NCBI GenBank assembly: GCA_903902515.1
Contig: CAIUVD010000016.1
Coordinates: 1-43,996, forward strand
Origin: an uncultured Planctomycetota bacterium
Lineage (GTDB): Bacteria; Planctomycetota; UBA11346
Length of the DNA stretch: 43,996 nt
Direction: 5' to 3'
Shown here in pieces: positions 40,674 to 43,996 of this stretch; position 1 is the stretch's first letter; every line of letters begins with the position of its first letter. Under the pieces are notes generated by a model. The model was given only the letters and a program-made list of their open reading frames with translations. It was not told where the DNA came from and searched no databases. The position numbers and the translations under genes are program-made.

Positions 40674-42128
40674 TTAGGGCAGTGAAGCGCCGCGCTGCCT
40701 GCCTTCTCGCGGCACCCGGAGACAAAGGGCCACGGCGGCCATCAGGGCTGTCAGGCTCGCACCTGACCCGCACCCTCCACCGCCCTCCCCTGAGGAATCA
40801 TGCTTGGCCCCGTCGGTTGGGGCCGGCGGGCTATCGATCACCCCGCCCCCGTCGATGACCTCCGGAGTATTGTCGACCACCACCCGTACCCGGGCGGTGC
40901 CTTCGTTGCCGTCGGCGTCGCGCACTACCAGCCTCAGCGCGCGTTCACCATTGGCGACCGTGCGGGAGTCCCATGCCAGGGCACCGACGATGTCATCGGA
41001 GGCGAGGGCGATGACCCCGTCCACCAGTAGGGTCACCGTCACCACGTCCTGGTCATCCGTGGCTGTATAGGTGACGGTGGCCGCACCCCGGACGGTGCCG
41101 GCAATGGTCGGGGCGGTGATGGTCACTGCCGGATCGACATAGTCGGGGGGGATGGTGCCGATGACGGTCTCGGTCCCGTCCGTTGGATCATACGCAACCC
41201 GGCCAATGACCGGGACCATGAACAGGGGTTGACTGGTCGTGGCCCTGCACTCGCTGGTCAAATAGAGGGTTTTATCATCGTTTCCAACTCCATAACAAAT
41301 GGACTCGCCCTGGAGGCGGCGGGGCATGGAAATTTCTCGTGGGGAGCGGCCAAATGCCTCAGACCACGTCTCGTCCCGCCGCCGGACGAACTCATAGGCA
41401 TCCTGATAGGTGAGGACCACGGCCCTGCGACCGTCCTGAGCGATGTCCATCGCCGTCGCTTGAGAGGGGAGGTCAAGCGTCGCCATACGCCGGGCGATCA
41501 CTGGTTCGGTGGTACTGAGGATCGGCCAATTCAGGGCGTAAATGGCTGGGGAAATGCCACTCTCTCTGGTGTGTTTCGTCGCAAGATAGATGGTGCGATC
41601 CTCTGGATCCATGGCGATGGATTCGCAATTGTGCGGGCCGTCCTCGTACATGAAATTAATTGTCGTATGGACATTTGCAGAGATGATGGCTTTCGGGCCT
41701 TCGGTAGGAATCGTGGGCTCGAGAATGATGTGAATGCTGTAATTAGTCCGCTTGTTGTCGTTATCGCCTATGGCACCGACCATAAGGTAATGGGAGCCGC
41801 CATGGGAAAATGATGCCATGTCCTCCCAATCCTGATTTCTGACGCCATTTAACGTGACCTCAGCACGTATTTCACCCGATGCATTGAACGCATAAAGAAT
41901 TGGACCGGCACCTGAATCGTTGTGGGTCCAGAAGAGATGTCCCTCGTTTCGCCCACAAGCAAGTCCACTGCTTTCCTTAATCGGATCACAGGGGATATCG
42001 GCCAGAGATACGCCATCTCCATAAGCAATTCGTGACTCGAAAGCTGTTGAGGATTCCAGGCCAGGCGCCGAAGTTGCGAACATCCCCATGACGGTGAGGG
42101 TGAGGATGGAGTCGCAGCGAATGGACAT
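40674..42128 (-). CDS. Secreted propeller protein with Ig-like domain and GlyGly/Cys sorting-like tail
   Basis: A 484-residue protein read from ATG 42128, supported by AAAGGAA six bases upstream; ATG 42146 lacks one. The signal peptide 'ILTLTVMGMFATSAPGLES' is followed by a beta-propeller region (about 30-320): 'SSGLACGRNEGHLFWTHNDS', 'HYLMVGAIGDNDN', 'TIYLATKHTRES', 'AVVLTYQDAYEFVRR' and 'GESICYGVGNDDKTLYLTSE'. Blades of this kind occur in esterase-like phytase-type proteins. A bacterial Ig-like domain (about 340-430, 'TYTATDDQDVVTVTLLVDG') follows, and the protein ends 'GEGGGGCGSGASLTALMAAV' with a hydrophobic stretch and basic residues, like the GlyGly- or MYXO-CTERM surface-sorting tails. 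Function unknown. A closely related paralogue lies beyond the ROK gene. Confidence 0.85.
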   Translation of the reverse strand: MSIRCDSILTLTVMGMFATSAPGLESSTAFESRIAYGDGVSLADIPCDPIKESSGLACGRNEGHLFWTHNDSGAGPILYAFNASGEIRAEVTLNGVRNQDWEDMASFSHGGSHYLMVGAIGDNDNKRTNYSIHIILEPTIPTEGPKAIISANVHTTINFMYEDGPHNCESIAMDPEDRTIYLATKHTRESGISPAIYALNWPILSTTEPVIARRMATLDLPSQATAMDIAQDGRRAVVLTYQDAYEFVRRRDETWSEAFGRSPREISMPRRLQGESICYGVGNDDKTLYLTSECRATTSQPLFMVPVIGRVAYDPTDGTETVIGTIPPDYVDPAVTITAPTIAGTVRGAATVTYTATDDQDVVTVTLLVDGVIALASDDIVGALAWDSRTVANGERALRLVVRDADGNEGTARVRVVVDNTPEVIDGGGVIDSPPAPTDGAKHDSSGEGGGGCGSGASLTALMAAVALCLRVPREGRQRGASLP

Positions 42129-42193
42129 GAATGGTTCCTTTGGCACTCAACCAATATCAGCGGTCGAGACCATTCAGCGGGGTGACCAGAAAA

Positions 42194-42206
42194 ATCTCAA
42201 CGAGAT
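42194..42206 (-). terminator. Possible weak terminator after the ROK kinase gene
   Basis: Read on the minus strand, ATCTC-GTT-GAGAT is followed by TTTTC. The stem is only five base pairs, but the T-run is well placed, 100 bases after the ROK stop and 66 before the propeller start. The 151 bases around it (42155-42305) hold no recognisable gene. Confidence 0.3.
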
Positions 42207-42305
42207 AACAACGATATCCCAACCAAGGCGAGCATTAGCAGGAATCCTTGCAGAACGAGAACTTCACCGGCACCACGTGGGACCCAAGAATCGGCGTTGG
42301 GCACC

Positions 42306-43427
42306 TCACAGCGGTGGTTGGGCGGTGAGGAGGTCGTGGGGATGCAGGTCACCATGATCGAGCGTGTCGAGGGCCATGGCATAGGCACCAAGCCAGATGG
42401 CTTGGCTCGTCCCCATGCGGGTCCGCCCGACGCCCAGAGCGGGCCGAGAGGCATAGGAGACCTCCCGGGAGCCTCCGGGAACGGCCACTGTGGTTCGTGG
42501 AGAGTCCACGAACCCATTCCAGCCATCGATGGTCTCAAGATCACAGACGGTCCGTGCCTGGGACCGTGAACGGAGGCGGGTCAGGGCGGCCGGGGCAAAC
42601 CACGGATAGGCACCTGAAAGTCCGCCACCGATGACGATGGAGGTATCCAACAGGGCCATGACATCCGCCATCACGTCCCCCAGTGAAGTCCCAAAGGAAT
42701 GCCACGCCTGCCGAGCCCATGCCTGCTGGTCTTCCGATCCAAACTCGGCCAGACGCGAAATGTCCGCCGGCATGGGCGCTTCATGAATTGGGATTTGAGC
42801 ATATTCGGCAAAAAACTTCCGGATACCGCGAATCGACAAGCTCTCTTCAATCACATGATCGGTTTGGTGATGGTCCTGCATGTGCCAAATTTCTGAAGCC
42901 TGACCGTTCTCGCCCCCATGCAGACGACCTCGGATCACCAAACCGCCACCGCAACCAGTCCCGAGCGTCATACCGAACAAGTTCTTAGGCATACTGCGCG
43001 CTGAACGATCGGTCATGGCACGTTGCAGCGCGGGCAAGATGCCGCCCAGGGACTCTCCCAAGGTGAAGAGGTCTGCGTCATTACCGATGATCACCGGCAA
43101 GCCGAAGGCGTCCTCCAGAAATGCCCCGAGGGCCACTCCACCACGATAACCAGGGAGATTGGCGAGATCACCGATGACGCCGTCCTCGTAGGAGGCAGGG
43201 CCAGGAAAGGCAAAACTCATAGCCACCGGCGAGCTGGGCAGATGAGCAGTAATGGCCTCGAAACCTTGACGGATGGTCGCCAGGGATTTTTCAAGATCCT
43301 CCCCGTACGTGGGATAATGAAGAGGTTCGATCATCGGTCGACCCCCTTGGAGGGCGGTGAAGCGGAAACTGCTGCCGCCCGCATCAAGGGTCAAAACTAT
43401 CCGTGAATCTTCACGACGAACGTTCAT
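42306..43427 (-). CDS. ROK-family sugar kinase without the usual cysteine cluster
   Basis: A 373-residue ATP-dependent sugar kinase of the ROK family (glucokinase/N-acetylglucosamine or N-acetylmannosamine kinase type). The phosphate-binding loop is 'VLTLDAGGSSFRFTALQGG' (about 12-30), the catalytic aspartate is D117 in 'PVIIGNDADLFTLGESLGG', 'FGMTLGTGCGGGLVIRGRL' follows and 'IVIGGGLSGAY' is the adenosine-binding strand. E179 and H182 of 'GQASEIWHMQD' sit where ROK proteins have GEIGH, but the CxCGxxGC zinc site that normally follows is absent. A sugar kinase fits the nearby exported sugar-degrading enzymes. Upstream the ATG has only a weak AGAAGGC site. Confidence 0.9.
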   Translation of the reverse strand: MNVRREDSRIVLTLDAGGSSFRFTALQGGRPMIEPLHYPTYGEDLEKSLATIRQGFEAITAHLPSSPVAMSFAFPGPASYEDGVIGDLANLPGYRGGVALGAFLEDAFGLPVIIGNDADLFTLGESLGGILPALQRAMTDRSARSMPKNLFGMTLGTGCGGGLVIRGRLHGGENGQASEIWHMQDHHQTDHVIEESLSIRGIRKFFAEYAQIPIHEAPMPADISRLAEFGSEDQQAWARQAWHSFGTSLGDVMADVMALLDTSIVIGGGLSGAYPWFAPAALTRLRSRSQARTVCDLETIDGWNGFVDSPRTTVAVPGGSREVSYASRPALGVGRTRMGTSQAIWLGAYAMALDTLDHGDLHPHDLLTAQPPL

Positions 43428-43549
43428 CGATTAAGCCTTCTGCATGCGGAATCGAAAGTCATTGACACAAAGGAGCACACCTTCAGAGATGGTGACGCGC
43501 TCTTCATTGAAGGATGGTCTCGTGTCGGTGAGGAATAGGATCTCGAAAA

Positions 43550-43996
43550 TTAGTTTCTACCGCGAGGAAGAATTGGGGCAGGATTGGCCGGGTCATATGC
43601 AACCGTACCAATAACCGGCACCATGAGTAAAGGCTGAGAAACTCGCTCGCCACCCCTTGCCTCGCTCGTCAAATAAAGGGTTTTTCCATCTAAGCCATAG
43701 CAGATGGATTCGCCTTTGTCGCGCTGGGGCATGGTGATTTTTCGCGGAGACTGGCGAAATGCTTGGCGCCAAGTTTCGTTCTCATTCCTGATGAATTCAT
43801 AAGCATCTTGATAGGTGGTAACAATGGCTCTCCTGCCATCAGAGGAGATATCCATTCCGGTGGTTACTGGGGGCATATCCAGATACGCCAAGCGTCTGGC
43901 GGTCAGTCTTCCAGTGATGTTTCCCCACAAGGGCAATGAATACACAGCACATTGATCACCGTACTCTGGCGTAATTTTCGAAACAAGATAAAGAAC
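43550..43996 (-). CDS. Second propeller paralogue, 3' end only
   Basis: The frame is open to the window edge, so the gene starts beyond 43996. The visible 148 residues track the paralogue at 40674-42128 almost blade for blade: 'YLVSKITPEYGDQCAVYSLP', 'LAYLDMPPVTTGMDISSDG', 'AIVTTYQDAYEFIRNENETW', 'GESICYGLDGKTLYLTSEAR' and 'SQPLLMVPVIGTVAYDPA'. It stops right after the propeller ('PAPILPRGRN'), without the Ig-like domain or the sorting-like tail of its paralogue. The stop may be native or may result from loss of the 3' end. Tandem duplication around the ROK kinase is likely. Confidence 0.8.
   Translation of the reverse strand, partial: VLYLVSKITPEYGDQCAVYSLPLWGNITGRLTARRLAYLDMPPVTTGMDISSDGRRAIVTTYQDAYEFIRNENETWRQAFRQSPRKITMPQRDKGESICYGLDGKTLYLTSEARGGERVSQPLLMVPVIGTVAYDPANPAPILPRGRN

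Noticed and set aside
42197..42544. 115-codon minus-strand frame with a hydrophobic end
   Set aside because: Most of it lies inside the ROK gene in another frame; the hydrophobic end (42197-42300) alone is too short and lacks a start with a ribosome site.
1..43996. CRISPR arrays, rRNA and tRNA genes
   Set aside because: I saw no regularly spaced repeats and no rRNA or tRNA-like sequence on either strand.

Overview
The window is GC-rich, densely coded bacterial chromosome. Hanks-type Ser/Thr kinases with single C-terminal membrane anchors, a giant PQQ-type propeller protein, a sialate O-acetylesterase, a heparinase-like lyase and a dephospho-CoA kinase fused to Rho together suggest a member of the PVC group, most likely Planctomycetota or a neighbouring lineage. 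This is inferred from gene style only; there is no rRNA in the window. Many genes overlap by 1-4 bases (ATGA or TGATG junctions), and good Shine-Dalgarno sites are seen only at some starts.

Layout. 1-1972: the end of a thioredoxin-fold protein, then a kinase with a GspE/MshEN-like N-terminal domain. 1983-11125 (minus): a tightly packed seven-gene run: secreted protein, kinase, PQQ propeller with PDZ, acpS, ribH, nusB, ribD. 11288-14199 (plus): htpX, clpP and purT, with a textbook terminator after clpP. 14219-14689 (minus): a small LSm-like plus helical-domain protein. 14852-20572 (plus): polA, a coaE-rho fusion and a CoA-binding protein. 20623-25168: a LacI-type regulator convergent with a ribose-type ABC importer. 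25348-29910: a metallophosphoesterase and the ppx-ppk polyphosphate pair. 29994-35474 (plus): a heparinase-like lyase with a recognisable promoter, then an overlapping HD-GYP / GNAT / nitrilase trio. 35464-37698 (minus): a compact three-gene operon of a VanZ-like protein, an Lcp/MpaB-type oxygenase (DUF2236) and a PaxB/Pyr4-like membrane cyclase. 37699-38874: a structured non-coding stretch and a decayed IS3-family element. 39008-43996 (minus): a sialate O-acetylesterase, a secreted propeller protein with a sorting-like tail, a ROK-family sugar kinase, and the end of a second propeller paralogue.

The most interesting parts are: (a) the VanZ / DUF2236 / PaxB-like operon, which puts an oxygenase family known to cleave isoprenoids next to a membrane protein retaining the Glu and Asp positions of fungal meroterpenoid cyclases; (b) the CoaE-Rho fusion, preceded by two 37-nt tracts, one pure purine and one pure pyrimidine, that can pair with each other, the pyrimidine tract resembling a Rho-loading site just upstream of the rho-containing gene; (c) the LSm-like/HTH-like small protein; and (d) a shared AACATGTT palindrome at the lacI and lyase promoters. 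Functions were assigned from motifs read by eye, with no database search.
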